Shown here: in pieces, positions 59,168 through 59,518 of the stretch | Layout: each line of letters opens with the position of its first letter | Position numbering within the stretch: position 1 is the stretch's first letter | Source of the DNA: Lysinibacillus sp. FJAT-14745 | GTDB taxonomy: Bacteria; Bacillota; Bacilli; Bacillales_A; Planococcaceae | Reading direction: 5' to 3' | Assembly: GCF_001275675.1 (NCBI RefSeq) | Contig: NZ_LITM01000012.1 | Span: 1 to 59,518, forward strand | Length of the DNA stretch: 59,518 bases | Notes under the pieces: generated by a model | What the model was told of the DNA's origin: nothing | The model's input: the letters and a program-made list of their open reading frames with translations, nothing else | Database searches by the model: none | Program-made: the position numbers and the translations under genes

Positions 59168-59228
59168 ATTACTTGTCGTTAAGACGACGTAAGAAATAAA
59201 ACGGATTGAAAAAACATCAAAAAAGATG

Positions 59229-59257
59229 TTGACGTTGAAGTCCTAGAGTGATATTAT
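59229..59257 (+). promoter_or_regulatory. rrn promoter P1
   Basis: TTGACG (59229-59234), 17 bp, TATTAT (59252-59257). Same hexamers and spacing as the tRNA-cluster promoter. Confidence 0.82.
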
Positions 59258-59309
59258 ATAAGAGTTGTCGCTTTTAAAAAAGAAGTTGAAAAACTTCTAG
59301 AAAAAAGAG

Positions 59310-59338
59310 TTGACAACGAAAAAGAGAAATGTTATACT
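59310..59338 (+). promoter_or_regulatory. rrn promoter P2
   Basis: TTGACA (59310-59315), 17 bp, TATACT (59333-59338). GAAGTT-gaaa-AACTTC just upstream (59282-59297) can form a small hairpin between P1 and P2. Confidence 0.88.
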
Positions 59339-59372
59339 GAAAAAGTTGTTGAAATAAAACGACAACGAAATG

Positions 59373-59393
59373 AACCTTGAAAACTGAACAAGC
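59373..59393 (+). promoter_or_regulatory. boxA-like antitermination element in the rrn leader
   Basis: CCTTGAAAACTGAACAAG matches the conserved leader element upstream of Bacillus 16S genes. Confidence 0.7.
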
Positions 59394-59481
59394 AAAACGT
59401 AATCAATAAAGTTTTTAGTAACTAACCTTGAGTTAGTGAATGAAACAAAATTTTGGACATCAAACATGATGCCAGCAAAAC

Positions 59482-59500
59482 AATTTGAGCTAATCAAATT
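59482..59500 (+). other. Short leader hairpin before 16S
   Basis: AATTTGA-gctaa-TCAAATT forms a 7-bp stem just before the mature 16S 5' end, consistent with a processing stem. Confidence 0.5.
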
Positions 59501-59502
59501 TC

Positions 59503-59518
59503 TTTTTATGGAGAGTTT
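59503..59518 (+). rRNA. 16S ribosomal RNA, 5' end only
   Basis: The window ends in TTTTTATGGAGAGTTT, the conserved 5' start of Bacillales 16S rRNA, preceded by typical rrn promoters and leader. The gene continues beyond the window. Confidence 0.85.

Overview
This AT-rich window comes from an endospore-forming member of the Bacillales. Gene order and protein sequences fit Lysinibacillus or a close relative in the same family; the genus is my inference, made without a database search. The window runs from the 3' tail of one rRNA operon (end of 23S, complete 5S) to the promoters, leader and first bases of the 16S gene of the next operon. It therefore covers an almost complete inter-rrn interval of the origin-proximal chromosome. 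In Bacillus subtilis the corresponding stretch runs from rrnA to rrnJ/rrnW.

Layout. (1) 0.4-2.6 kb is a variable segment: a CoxG-like SRPBCC protein, a TetR regulator and an HXXEE membrane protein, where B. subtilis has csfB-xpaC-yaaN. (2) 2.7-10.4 kb holds a PLP decarboxylase, tmk, darA, yaaR, holB, ricT, yabA, trmN-like, a GIY-YIG protein and rsmI. (3) 10.8-18.2 kb holds abrB (minus strand), metG, tatD, yabE, rnmV, ksgA, veg and sspF. (4) 18.8-26.4 kb holds ispE, purR, ridA, spoVG, glmU, prs, ctc, pth and fin. (5) 26.8-36.9 kb holds mfd, spoVT, a SpoVB-like flippase, mazG, rqcP, yabP, yabQ, divIC and an S1 protein. (6) 37.1-38.2 kb has a small minus-strand membrane gene and three minus-strand tRNAs (Gly, Met, Glu). 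(7) 39.0-49.3 kb holds spoIIE, tilS, hprT, ftsH, coaX, hslO and a PpiC-type isomerase. (8) 49.6-58.2 kb holds cysK, the folate operon pabB-pabA-pabC-folP-folB-folK, dusB and lysS. A small orphan gene follows before the next rrn operon.

The genes mostly serve core information processing (replication clamp loader, repair, rRNA and tRNA modification, tRNA charging), precursor supply (PRPP, UDP-GlcNAc, isoprenoid, CoA, folate, cysteine) and sporulation (spoVG, fin, spoVT, sspF, yabP, yabQ, spoIIE, abrB). Promoter sequences fit these roles: Spo0A boxes at abrB, a sigma-H-type site at spoVG, a sigma-F-type site at fin, sigma-G-type sites at sspF and spoVT, a sigma-E-type site at yabP and a 21-bp-spaced promoter at spoIIE.

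The least expected content lies between the genes. A family of hairpin-rich, modular dispersed repeats occupies many of the longer intergenic gaps, as full, chimeric, nested and decayed copies. Its central hairpin keeps the same architecture and a five-base RTCCT loop (R = A/G) while both stems change by compensatory substitution between copies. That points to selection on folded RNA or on hairpin DNA. Palindromic modules are also found inside the loops of other palindromic modules, and one short module forms an eight-copy tandem array.
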